Below, one piece after another: positions 36,029-43,812 of a DNA stretch of 64,000 bases (position 1 is the stretch's first letter; the number at the start of each line of letters is the position of its first letter). Position numbers and translations under genes: made by a program. Location of the stretch: contig NZ_FOZS01000004.1 in the NCBI RefSeq assembly GCF_900116205.1, positions 372,001 to 436,000 on the forward strand, given 5' to 3'. The notes under the pieces are model-generated. The model did not search any database. It was given only the letters and a program-made list of their open reading frames with translations, and had not been told where the DNA came from. This DNA is from Halostagnicola kamekurae (GTDB lineage Archaea > Halobacteriota > Halobacteria > Halobacteriales > Natrialbaceae).

Positions 36029-36116
36029 CAGTAAGGGAGCCCATCGGCGATCGAATAAAACGCGCGCCTGTGTGTGCAACTTCGAACCGAATCCCCGCCG
36101 TTCACAGCGAATACAG

Positions 36117-36641
36117 TCAGTCGCCGGAAGACGACTCGAGCAACCCGTCGACGAGTCTCGTGAAGCGATCGACGAAGCGGTCGGGGACGGTCGGGGTGAC
36201 CACCGTCAGTAACGGACCGATCCGGTCGGGATCAGTGAGCCGCAGGGTGACGTGTCGGTGCTGGTCGTACCGTTTTTCGATAACCTCGTGAGCCAGGAGT
36301 CGGTCGAGGTGGTGCTCGAGAGTACTCCGGGCAATTCCGAGTGCATCGGTTACCTCCCCGGGAGTAGCCGGCTCGTGTTCGATGAGATAGACGACGATTT
36401 CGCGGACCGTCTCGCGACGGAACAGCGCTAACGTTTCGCGCTCCCAGTCGTCGTATTCCGGCGGGTAATAGTGGGTTCGACCGTAGAATTCGCTTCGGAT
36501 CAGCTGTCCCTCGTCGATCAATCGGCGAACGTGGTACTGGACCTGCCCGGTCGCAAACTCCGACTCTCTGACGAGTTCGTTGAAGTGGATTCCGGCGTTC
36601 GCATGAACCTGTCTTCGTATCTGTTGGCGAGTGTTGGACAT
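36117..36641 (-). CDS. double winged-helix transcription regulator
   Basis: A 174-residue protein with two winged-helix domains. The first spans about residues 1-62 (HFNELVRESEFATGQVQYHVRRLIDEGQLIRSEFYGRTHYY), the second about residues 78-145 (TPGEVTDALGIARSTLEHHLDRLLAHEVIEKRYDQHRHVTLRL). Haloarchaeal genomes hold many proteins of this layout, most uncharacterised. It is divergent from the small membrane protein at 36863, which it may control (inference). Confidence 0.88.
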   Translation of the reverse strand: MSNTRQQIRRQVHANAGIHFNELVRESEFATGQVQYHVRRLIDEGQLIRSEFYGRTHYYPPEYDDWERETLALFRRETVREIVVYLIEHEPATPGEVTDALGIARSTLEHHLDRLLAHEVIEKRYDQHRHVTLRLTDPDRIGPLLTVVTPTVPDRFVDRFTRLVDGLLESSSGD

Positions 36642-36862
36642 TGTATTGATCGAGATCGGTGGGATGGCGCAGTTGTTACAGATCCCTATTCAGACAGTAT
36701 AACCCCTTTCGACCGTTCCTGATAACTAAGAACCGGTGATATCCGTAGGCGCTACTTCCCTCTCGGCGTGACGCACAGAACAGCCCTCGCTTGCGCTGTT
36801 TCTCCCAGTCACTGGCACCGAAGCATATAGATAGGGTTCCAACCAATCCGTGATAGAGCCGT

Positions 36863-37204
36863 ATGCTCGTGCTTAGTGCGTTCGACAACGCGTGGCTAAA
36901 CCCACAGCTAGCGCCGGTTCTCATCGCGATAATTCTCCTCGCGGCCGCCGGAACGGTCGTGCTGTTCGGTGCCGGCCTGCTCGCGTACTCGAGACGCGGA
37001 ACGACCCGGTACCTACTGATCACGGTCGTCCTCGGACTGCTCGTCGGTCGGTCGGTCGTCGGGCTCGGCACCGTCTTCGGTCTGGTACCGATGACCGTCC
37101 ACCACCTCGCCGGACACACCATCGATTTCCTCATCGCGGTTACGGTACTCTACGTCGTCTATCAAAGCGGGACAAAAACGGAGAGATACTCCTTCGGAGA
37201 CTAA
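36863..37204 (+). CDS. small membrane protein (113 residues)
   Basis: Three hydrophobic helices: APVLIAIILLAAAGTVVLFGAGLLAY, RYLLITVVLGLLVGRSVVGLGTVFGL and HTIDFLIAVTVLYVVYQ. The TVHHLAGHTIDF segment contributes three His residues, possibly metal-binding. The family is one of the conserved haloarchaeal membrane proteins of unknown function, often beside a winged-helix regulator, as here. Confidence 0.75.
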   Translation: MLVLSAFDNAWLNPQLAPVLIAIILLAAAGTVVLFGAGLLAYSRRGTTRYLLITVVLGLLVGRSVVGLGTVFGLVPMTVHHLAGHTIDFLIAVTVLYVVYQSGTKTERYSFGD

Positions 37205-37266
37205 CAGATTAGGTTGCGGATCGCTCGAGCGTACGGGAAGAGATACACCTGGTGGCGTTCCACGTT

Positions 37267-37713
37267 TTAGATGGACGTGCTAAGTTCGTCGAAGAGCGCG
37301 GTGACTCGACGCTCGATTTCGTCTCGAACGGTTCGTACCCGATCGAGATCACGTCCGTCGGGGTCATCGAGGTCCCAGTCACGAATATCGACCTGAGTTC
37401 CAACCGATCCGACATCGAGCGTCGAACAGCCCATCGTCGCGACGTAATCGCAGGAGCGTACCTCCTCGCTCGTAATCTCGCGCGGGGTTCTATCAGAAAG
37501 ATCGAACCCCGCTTCGTCCATCACTTCGATCACCTCCTCGTGGACGCTGTCGGCGGGATGAGTTCCGCCGGTCAGTATCTCGACGCGGTCCTCAAGGCCA
37601 CGTCGCGCCCGCTCGCGTTCTGCGAACGCGGTCGACATCTGGGAGCGACCAGCGTTCTGAACGCACACAAAGGCGATACGAGTCGGACCGCTCGACTCAG
37701 TGGCGATGGGCAC
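37267..37713 (-). CDS. ArsC-like low-molecular-weight phosphatase
   Basis: A 148-residue LMW-PTP fold protein. IAFVCVQNAGRSQMSTAFAE is the phosphate loop (C-x-x-N-x-G-R-S), and DVDIRDWDLDDPDG near the end resembles the DPxG catalytic-acid segment. Family members are arsenate reductases using thioredoxin, or protein tyrosine phosphatases. No other ars gene is near, so the arsenate role is uncertain. I chose GTG 37713, close to the first strand; a TTG at 37746 would add 11 residues. Confidence 0.85.
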   Translation of the reverse strand: MPIATESSGPTRIAFVCVQNAGRSQMSTAFAERERARRGLEDRVEILTGGTHPADSVHEEVIEVMDEAGFDLSDRTPREITSEEVRSCDYVATMGCSTLDVGSVGTQVDIRDWDLDDPDGRDLDRVRTVRDEIERRVTALFDELSTSI

Positions 37714-38233
37714 AGTGAATACGCGTTCGCAGTCATCACCTATCAATTGTGGCTTACGACGTCGATACGATCCGCAGAACGAACGGGACTGACAGACTGC
37801 GAAACGGTTCTCACCATACAGCCTGTTCCCGTCGTTTCGGACTCCGAAGACGCCTCGTTATCGATGGAGGCAGTTGTTTGAACCGTTCGAAGCCGACGTT
37901 TTGGTCGGGTATAGACCATCGCTCGCCCGGACGGCCTCGAGATCAGTTCTTCCCGGACCGACACAACCAGACAAAGATATAGCGTTATAGGATTTATTAA
38001 TTAGGGAGCAGCGTTGGACGGCTCCTACCCACGATATCCTCGCCAGTAGGCTCACCGGGAGAGGAAGAACCATTTTAAAAGACCCTACGATATTAGAAAC
38101 TGATGTAAGAAGCGTTGATCAGCGGGGACGGCGTAATCCAAAAGAAGGACGACGGAAAACTGCGGCTACCCGACGTGCTGACGACCGAATCGGGAGGAAA
38201 CGGCCCTGTTAAAACCCGCAGAGATTCACAGCT
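37714..38233. other. intergenic region, GC falling to the right
   Basis: About 520 bp between ArsC and the 54-residue membrane protein. I support no gene. GC content drops from about 37970 on (TTATAGGATTTATTAATTAGG). A short plus-strand frame at 38115-38237 (TTG start, LISGDGVIQKKDDGKLRLPD) looks somewhat coding but has no proper start and overlaps the end of the next gene; it may be a relic. Confidence 0.4.
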
Positions 38234-38398
38234 TTAGTCTTGCTGTGCTTCTAATTCTTCGACCTGTTGTTTCAACTCTTCTATCTCATCGTCTGTATCT
38301 TCTCCCGTATCACGGTTAATGAACGCAATTACACCGAAGAATATGGGTACCGTAACGACCATGATCAGTAAGAGAGTGAACCACACATCAGGGCCCAT
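38234..38398 (-). CDS. small membrane protein with C-terminal coiled coil (54 residues)
   Basis: ATG at 38398 reads MGPDVWFTLLLIMVVTVPIF with one transmembrane helix running to GVIAFIN. A 26-residue acidic helix (TDDEIEEL KQQVEELEAQQD) with heptad spacing of Leu/Val/Ile ends it and is a likely coiled coil. So it is anchored by the N-terminus with the coil probably in the cytoplasm. The hydrophobic/charged pattern gives strong support for coding despite its size. Codons are more A/T-rich than average, like the adjacent ParA upstream region. Partner unknown. Confidence 0.75.
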   Translation of the reverse strand: MGPDVWFTLLLIMVVTVPIFFGVIAFINRDTGEDTDDEIEELKQQVEELEAQQD

Positions 38399-39446
38399 AT
38401 ATAGGTATTATTCAGACGATCAGTTGATTCTTTCCTATCACTATCAATATCAGTCAATCGGTGAATATGGCAAACCAATAGGGTTCAACAGGCAGAGGAA
38501 ACCTGTTTGCGCGACCCGAGGCTACTCGAGAAAACGTGTAACTGAGTAATAGCTACCCCACGTAGAGTAGCTACTCGAGCTATCGAACCACAGGTACCTA
38601 TTGTATCTATCACGACTACCTTCGGGTATGTCTACTCTACAGGCCCAGATCCCCTGAATAATTCTCTACCACTCCCATGGTAGAGACACAACACAGCATC
38701 GAGCCAACTACGGACTCGAACAGTGATAGGCAAGACACCAATACCAAGGTACCGACAACTGAGGCGATCGGCCGGAATCTGGGCCAGCGATCCGGCATTT
38801 AGTGAATCGATAGATATCTCGACGACAACTCACCTGATTTGTTCGGCCATAACCCCACCAAAATCGAATACGAATCGAGCGATCGGACGACCGCATCCCC
38901 ACACTTGATGAACGGACCAATAGTTGAGGAAAGCAGCCTCTCTTGCCACACACTCTGCGGGTAGTCACTCGCTCGTCTTCGAGCTGGCTCGTACACAGCG
39001 GACCGGATCAGAGCCGCACTAACAACAATAGTTGGGATAGGAAGAATAGTCAGACCAGGTACAATAGATACAGAAGCCACAATGCAATAGGTAGCTGAAA
39101 CGGGAGCCCAAAATCCGGTAGTCGAGGAGATAACCCCCAAACAGTCAGGAGACATACCTTGAAAAGACGAGGGAAGCACAGTAGAAAAAACAGATTCCGT
39201 AGGAAAGAGAGATACACCAGCCAAAATAGAGGCGATAGAGAAGATACACCAGATAGATAGAATAGCTTATGGAGAAGGGGCAGACAGGACAGGTGAGATA
39301 GGAAGAATAGGTGAGTTATCCACAATAGGTATGATAGGGGCTATAGGAGAGCTATCTAAAGTCCCTATTGTATCTATTAGACCTACCCCAGCTACTTGAC
39401 CCATTTTACCTATTCCACCTATTGTTCCTCGAGTAGCTATCTTCGG

Positions 39447-39456
39447 TATTTTTAAG
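39447..39456 (+). promoter_or_regulatory. probable TATA element of the parA operon
   Basis: TATTTTTAAG is centred 100 nt upstream of the parA ATG. It would place transcription start near 39478, so the mRNA leader would contain the 18-bp palindrome at 39507-39524. Confidence 0.4.
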
Positions 39457-39506
39457 CCTTTCAACTTCCATGATACTCCTATTCACAACGAAGGCTCGTG
39501 AGAGAA

Positions 39507-39524
39507 ACAATAGGTACCTATTGT
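39507..39524. promoter_or_regulatory. perfect 18-bp palindrome before parA
   Basis: ACAATAGGTACCTATTGT is a perfect dyad ending 27 nt before the parA start codon, and it contains both orientations of the repeated 7-mer. A dimeric DNA-binding protein, perhaps the downstream partner, would be expected to bind here for autoregulation and/or partition. Confidence 0.7.
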
Positions 39525-39551
39525 CCGAGCGAGTACACAACGAAATCACCC

Positions 39552-40442
39552 ATGGAGCCAAATACAGACACACCACAGGCAGTAAGCGTCGTTATTCTCA
39601 AAGGTGGCGTCGGAAAATCGACGACGTCGATGAACCTCGCCCGACAGCTCTCGGAGCGCGGTAAAACGTTGTTCGCGGATCTCGATCCGAACGGCCACGC
39701 GACTAACGGATTGGGATACGAAAAAGCGTATCAAAGCGAGACGAACCTCGGCGACGTAATTCTCGAGGGGAACGCCACGCCCGGTGATATCATACGGTCG
39801 ACCGATCACGGGTTCGATCTCCTCCCGTCGTCGAATACGCTCGAGGACGTCGAAAAGGACCTGGCCGGGGCGATGCAAGGCTCGGCCAGAGTCAAATCGA
39901 AAATCGTCGACCCGCTACTGGGCGAGGAGTACGACTACGTGGTGTTCGACTGCCCCGCGTACCCCGGCATGCTCAACAACAACGCGCTCGTGGCGACGGG
40001 AAACGTCATGATACCGATCGAACCCGGCTCGAGCGCTATCGGCGGATACAAACGGACGATGGAACGGCTCATCGAGCCGGCCCGCGAATACATCGACGTC
40101 GACGTGTTGGCGGTGGTGCCGAACAAACTCTCCGATCGGATCGACCAGCAGACCGAAGACCGGGAACTGCTCGAGAACCTGAATACGGCGAGCTACGAGG
40201 TTAACGACGGCCAACCGCTGCAGGAAGTCGTTCCATCGTTCGCCCGCATTACGGCTGCGGAGTTCGACCGCATCGACGCCGGTGAGATGCAGGCACCGAA
40301 ACCCGGAATTCGACATCGATCTGCGCTGTCGCGTTCACTCCAGGAAAACCAACCGTTGCAGGAGTACGACCCGGAGAGCGACCAAATCGAACACTATCGC
40401 GAGCTCGCCGATATCGTCGCGAACGGAGGGGTCGACGCATGA
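39552..40442 (+). CDS. parA: ParA-family partition ATPase
   Basis: A 296-residue ParA/Soj ATPase. VVILKGGVGKSTTSMNLARQL holds the deviant Walker A motif (KGGVGKST), FADLDPNGHATNGLG is the Walker A' region, and YDYVVFDCPAYPGMLNNNAL is Walker B. There is no N-terminal HTH, so it is the small-ParA type, usually needing a separate site-binding partner. ATG 39552 is chosen; GTG 39498 would run through the palindrome. Its stop overlaps the next start by ATGA. The C-terminal ~40 residues are variable and polar. It may segregate a chromosome, plasmid-derived region or other cargo. Confidence 0.93.
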   Translation: MEPNTDTPQAVSVVILKGGVGKSTTSMNLARQLSERGKTLFADLDPNGHATNGLGYEKAYQSETNLGDVILEGNATPGDIIRSTDHGFDLLPSSNTLEDVEKDLAGAMQGSARVKSKIVDPLLGEEYDYVVFDCPAYPGMLNNNALVATGNVMIPIEPGSSAIGGYKRTMERLIEPAREYIDVDVLAVVPNKLSDRIDQQTEDRELLENLNTASYEVNDGQPLQEVVPSFARITAAEFDRIDAGEMQAPKPGIRHRSALSRSLQENQPLQEYDPESDQIEHYRELADIVANGGVDA

Positions 40443-40906
40443 GTAACCCGTTCGACGATCTCGATAGCGACGACGACGGGAACGTCGACGGTGGAAACGT
40501 TGACGACGGGAACATTGACGCCGGAACCACGGAACAAACGACCAACCCGACCGGTGAACCCGCTACGGAATCCGCTTCGACAACTCAAACGGCGAAACAA
40601 GCGACGAAACCCCAAACGACGGGCGAAGAACAGAAGTCACCATCAGCGGAGGCGACGTCGCCCGCAGACGCGGGACCGGGATTCGAATACAGCGACGTTC
40701 GCCAGAAGCCGCTGTACGCGCGCGATGAAACGTGGAACGAACTCGAGGACAAACTCGGGATCGAGGTCACACCGGAGCTTCGGCGGATGGAGATTCGGGA
40801 CGAAGAAACTCGTGAAGTCCATGACGCTATACTCAAAGTCGCGCTAGAGCACATCGACGAGGTCCCTGAGCAGATCCACAGGACGCGAGAGGATTCGCTC
40901 GAGTGA
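40439..40906 (+). CDS. acidic ParA-partner protein (155 residues)
   Basis: The start overlaps the parA stop (ATGA at 40439-40442), indicating translational coupling. Residues 1-75 are Asp/Thr/Glu-rich and disordered (FDDLDSDDDGNVDGGNVDDG). Residues ~78-155 form a compact, probably helical domain (FEYSDVRQKPLYARDETWNELEDKLGIEVTP ... ELRRMEIRDEETREVHDAIL). It has no ParB nuclease-like or KorB motif. By position it would be the site-binding adaptor. A small conserved domain of this type occurs in other haloarchaea, as I recall. Confidence 0.72.
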   Translation: MSNPFDDLDSDDDGNVDGGNVDDGNIDAGTTEQTTNPTGEPATESASTTQTAKQATKPQTTGEEQKSPSAEATSPADAGPGFEYSDVRQKPLYARDETWNELEDKLGIEVTPELRRMEIRDEETREVHDAILKVALEHIDEVPEQIHRTREDSLE

Positions 40907-41094
40907 CGGGCATCCGGGAGAGCGTCTCTCGATCCAAAAGTTGAGGCGCTGATAATTCGGATTTCGATCGACTTCGAAGTCGACGAGCCCATTTTCGAAC
41001 CGATTGACAACCGTTTGATCGTAGATAGTGCGCACTCGTCTCGCTAATGATCGATGTCTATTACGTCCGTAACCAACACTCCGTATAGCGTCGG

Positions 41095-41958
41095 TCAGAC
41101 CTCGCGAAACGGACCGAGACGGGTTCCGTCGAGGAGGAACGCCTCCCCGTCTGCGATACCGTCCGGAAGAAACGGCGCGAGAAACGACTGCCCGGGAACG
41201 TTCACCCACGTCCCGCCGACTAGATCGTTGAAGGCGGGTATTCCAACCATTCGAGGCGGTTCGCCAGTATCGAGCCACGAGAGGTCTCGATACTCCTCGC
41301 GGGCGGCGAACGGTTTCGGATCGAGTCGGCCGCGGAGCCAGATCGGTTCTACGCGAGCACCGCCGACCTCGTCCTCGAGTCGGATACAGGGATGTTCGTG
41401 ACCGAAACAGACAACCTCCGCCTCGAGCACGTCGGCTGACGGCCAAGTGTGGCCGTGACAGACGCCGAGCGGACCCAGTCGAACGCCGGTTCCGGCGTGA
41501 ATATCGAGGCGAGCGGAGTGACTCTCGCTTCCGATAACGTCGACGACGCCTGGGTCGTCGTGCTCGCTCGAGTCGGCCTCGAGCCACGTTTCGATCGCCC
41601 CGTCGTGATTGCCCTTGACGAGGGTGACCGACACCGAATCGAGGACCGATTCGAGTAAGACCTCGAGTTCGCCGCGTTCGGCGCCGCCCGGTTCGCCGAT
41701 GGCGTGCATCAAATCACCGCAGACGACAAGTCGGTCGACCCCAGTTCGTTCGAGCAACTCGAGCAACCGTTCCCGGCGGTCGGGCGCCTGGCTCGGAACG
41801 TCGACGCCCCGTTCGTACCGCAGTCCGGCTTCGTAGCCGGCGTGGTAATCCGCGATCACGAGCGCCCGTTCGTCCGGGAGCGTTGCCACCGCTGCCGGAG
41901 CTCCCGGAATCGGCTCGAGAATCGGCGCGTCGGAATCGTGCCGGGGTGGTGTGTCCAT
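41095..41958 (-). CDS. rpe: RPA-associated calcineurin-like phosphoesterase
   Basis: A 287-residue metallophosphoesterase. The metal-binding motifs are complete: ADYHAG (D-x-H), VVCGDLMHAIG (G-D-x-x-H), VKGNHDG (GNHD), GVCHGHTWP and CFGHEHP. It follows rpap on the same strand by 30 bp, as rpe does in the rpa1-rpap1-rpe operon described in Haloferax. Members of this operon act together at single-stranded DNA in replication and repair; the phosphoesterase substrate is not established. It is the last gene of the operon. Confidence 0.88.
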   Translation of the reverse strand: MDTPPRHDSDAPILEPIPGAPAAVATLPDERALVIADYHAGYEAGLRYERGVDVPSQAPDRRERLLELLERTGVDRLVVCGDLMHAIGEPGGAERGELEVLLESVLDSVSVTLVKGNHDGAIETWLEADSSEHDDPGVVDVIGSESHSARLDIHAGTGVRLGPLGVCHGHTWPSADVLEAEVVCFGHEHPCIRLEDEVGGARVEPIWLRGRLDPKPFAAREEYRDLSWLDTGEPPRMVGIPAFNDLVGGTWVNVPGQSFLAPFLPDGIADGEAFLLDGTRLGPFREV

Positions 41959-41988
41959 TCAGAAAAGAGGATTTGCGAGCGGGTCGAC

Positions 41989-43812
41989 TCAGATCGCTTT
42001 GAGCGTTTCGTCGTCGGGTTCGTAACACTGACCGCCCATCAGCGCGTCCTGAATCGCGTCCTCGACGGCGTCGGGAGCCGCGCCCGTCTCGTCGACGACG
42101 GACGAGACGACCGTCGATCGGTCCGCGCCGTCGCCGTCGTCGAGCCGATTCATCGTTTCGATGACCTGGGCCTGAACGTCGATCGGTTCGTCGGGTTCGG
42201 CGGCTTCGTCGACCGATTCTGCCGCCTGCTCCGTGTCGGTCGTGCTCTCGGACTGTGCGTCGGCGTCGGTTTGGTCGTCCTCCGCGAGCGACTCTACAGA
42301 GTCCGATCGTGCCGACTCGTCTCCCTCAGATTGTTCGGCCGGTTCTGAGGCGGCTTCTTCCCGTTCGACCGAATCACTGTCGACGTCGATGTCGGCCGAT
42401 CCGGGTTCGTCGACTTCGGCTCCGGTCGAAAACTCCGTTCCGAACTCGGCCTCGAGTTCTTCGCGTTCTTCGTCGTCCATCTCGTACATACCCTCGTCGA
42501 ATCCGTCGCTATCGAAATCGCCGAGGTCACCGTCCGAAGCGTCGTCAGAATCGGACTCCGTACTGATCTCGGTGCTTGAGGCCTCGCCGTCGGACTCACT
42601 AGCGCTTGTGGCTTCGTCGAGTTCGGTCGTAACGTCGCTTTCGACGGTCGTCTGCTCGCCGGTTGAACCGTCACCCGAAGTCTGACTCTCGGCGACAGCC
42701 GATCTCCCGTCCGACTCGGTCGCACTCTCGGCATCCGCTGGCACTTCCGTCGCGTCCGCCGTCGGATCGGTACCGTCAGTATCCGTACTCGAATCTCGAG
42801 CGGTCTGCGCAGCGGCCGGTTCGTCATCGGTGAGCGTATCGTCGGTCGGTTCGTCACCGATCGGTTCGTGAGTGGCCTGTTCGTCATCGGTCGGCGACGA
42901 TTCGCCCGAAAGCGTCGCCGTCTCGGGCTCCGATCCGGTCGCCGAACCGACGACCTCGTCCGTAGACTCCTGACCCGACGCCGAGGCCGTCGACACAGCC
43001 GGTTCGTCCGCGGGTTCTCTCTCAGCGTCCGGAGAGTCTGCGAGGTGGGTTTCCAGGCTCGAGGCGTCAATATCGACAGTTCCGGCTGCCGCGATTTCCT
43101 CGAACGATCGACTGTCGGGCGCCGTCTCGTTCGGTCGGGCGTCGAACTCGGCCGCGTCCTCCCGGTCCCCGGCGATGACCTCGAGGGCCGCAACCGATCG
43201 ATCGCGGAGTCCCTCGAGATAGGTCGGCGTGGTTCCGTAGTGACCCTGTGCGAGCGAGATGCCCTGTGCGAGCGGGTCGTCGACACCAGCTTCGACGAGG
43301 GCATCGCGGAGGCCGGATCCGCGGGCGTCGATACCCGACGCCGCGGCGTACGCGTCGATCCGTTCGATCGTCTGTTCAGCCGCGCTCGCGACCCAGCGGT
43401 CGCGCGTCTCGGCGTCGACCGTGGCGATGCTCTCCGGGCGGACCGACGTGTAGACCCGTTCCGAGTCCTCGGGCTGGAAGGTCCGCGCTTTCCCCGTGAT
43501 CGCGACGAACTCGGGCGGGTCGAGCTGTTCTAACGCGGCGAGTTCGTCTGGCTGATACTGACCAGCATAGACGACGAACGCGCCCGTGGGGTCGACGACG
43601 CGAGCCCGGAGCATCTCATCGTTGACCGGCGAGACTTCCGTGAGCGTCCCGACGACGAACAGGCGGTTGAGCCGCGCGCCCGTCGGCGTGATGACGTAGT
43701 TCGGTGCGCGCTCCTCGTCGCTCTCGGCGTGCGAGAGCGTCGCGTCGTCGTACTCGGTCGCGAACAGGCGGTAGGCGATCTCCCTGTTCGGTCGCGGGGA
43801 TTCGGCGCTCAT
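41989..43812 (-). CDS. rpap1: RPA-associated protein with long acidic linker
   Basis: A 607-residue protein in three parts. Residues 1-~210 hold an OB-fold (NREIAYRLFATEYDDATLSHAES ... RLFVVGTLTEVSPVNDEMLRARVVDPTGAFVVYAG) and an adjoining helical region. Residues ~220-535 are a very acidic Ser/Thr/Asp/Glu linker with short repeats such as TDDEP. The last ~65 residues (VQAQVIETMNRLDDGDGADRSTVVSSVVDETGA ...) form a small winged-helix-like domain that ends the family. The start overlaps the rpa stop by four bases. It probably binds RPA and DNA. The linker is longer than I would expect. Confidence 0.88.
   Translation of the reverse strand: MSAESPRPNREIAYRLFATEYDDATLSHAESDEERAPNYVITPTGARLNRLFVVGTLTEVSPVNDEMLRARVVDPTGAFVVYAGQYQPDELAALEQLDPPEFVAITGKARTFQPEDSERVYTSVRPESIATVDAETRDRWVASAAEQTIERIDAYAAASGIDARGSGLRDALVEAGVDDPLAQGISLAQGHYGTTPTYLEGLRDRSVAALEVIAGDREDAAEFDARPNETAPDSRSFEEIAAAGTVDIDASSLETHLADSPDAEREPADEPAVSTASASGQESTDEVVGSATGSEPETATLSGESSPTDDEQATHEPIGDEPTDDTLTDDEPAAAQTARDSSTDTDGTDPTADATEVPADAESATESDGRSAVAESQTSGDGSTGEQTTVESDVTTELDEATSASESDGEASSTEISTESDSDDASDGDLGDFDSDGFDEGMYEMDDEEREELEAEFGTEFSTGAEVDEPGSADIDVDSDSVEREEAASEPAEQSEGDESARSDSVESLAEDDQTDADAQSESTTDTEQAAESVDEAAEPDEPIDVQAQVIETMNRLDDGDGADRSTVVSSVVDETGAAPDAVEDAIQDALMGGQCYEPDDETLKAI

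Larger units (their letters stand above)
38399..39551. repeat. AT-richer region with eight AATAGGT/ACCTATT sites (candidate centromere)
   Basis: A 1.15-kb region of clearly lower GC without a supported gene. ACCTATT occurs at 38596, 39408, 39417 and 39516; AATAGGT at 39086, 39306, 39324 and 39509 (start positions). The last pair joins into an 18-bp palindrome. CCTATTGTATCTAT recurs at 38597-38610 and 39364-39377. Other dyads are GAGTAGCTACTC (38565-38576) and a 9-bp stem with 6-nt loop at 38663-38686. Position before a ParA gene suggests a partition site or iteron-like binding array (inference). Confidence 0.65.

Noticed and set aside
38115-38237. A 40-codon plus-strand ORF (LISGDGVIQKKDDGKLRLPD...)
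   Set aside because: It has only a TTG start and no promoter, and overlaps the end of the 54-residue gene. It may be a fragment but support is too weak for a gene call.
39050-39325. A Leu-rich 91-residue minus-strand frame in the ParA upstream region
   Set aside because: Its Leu/Phe richness follows from the purine-rich plus strand (GGAAGAATAG-type tracts). It conflicts with another hydrophobic frame and has no start context.
42233-43533. Several plus-strand frames rich in Ser, Arg and Val opposite the RPA-associated gene
   Set aside because: They are antisense readings of the acidic linker and OB-fold region of a well-supported minus-strand gene.
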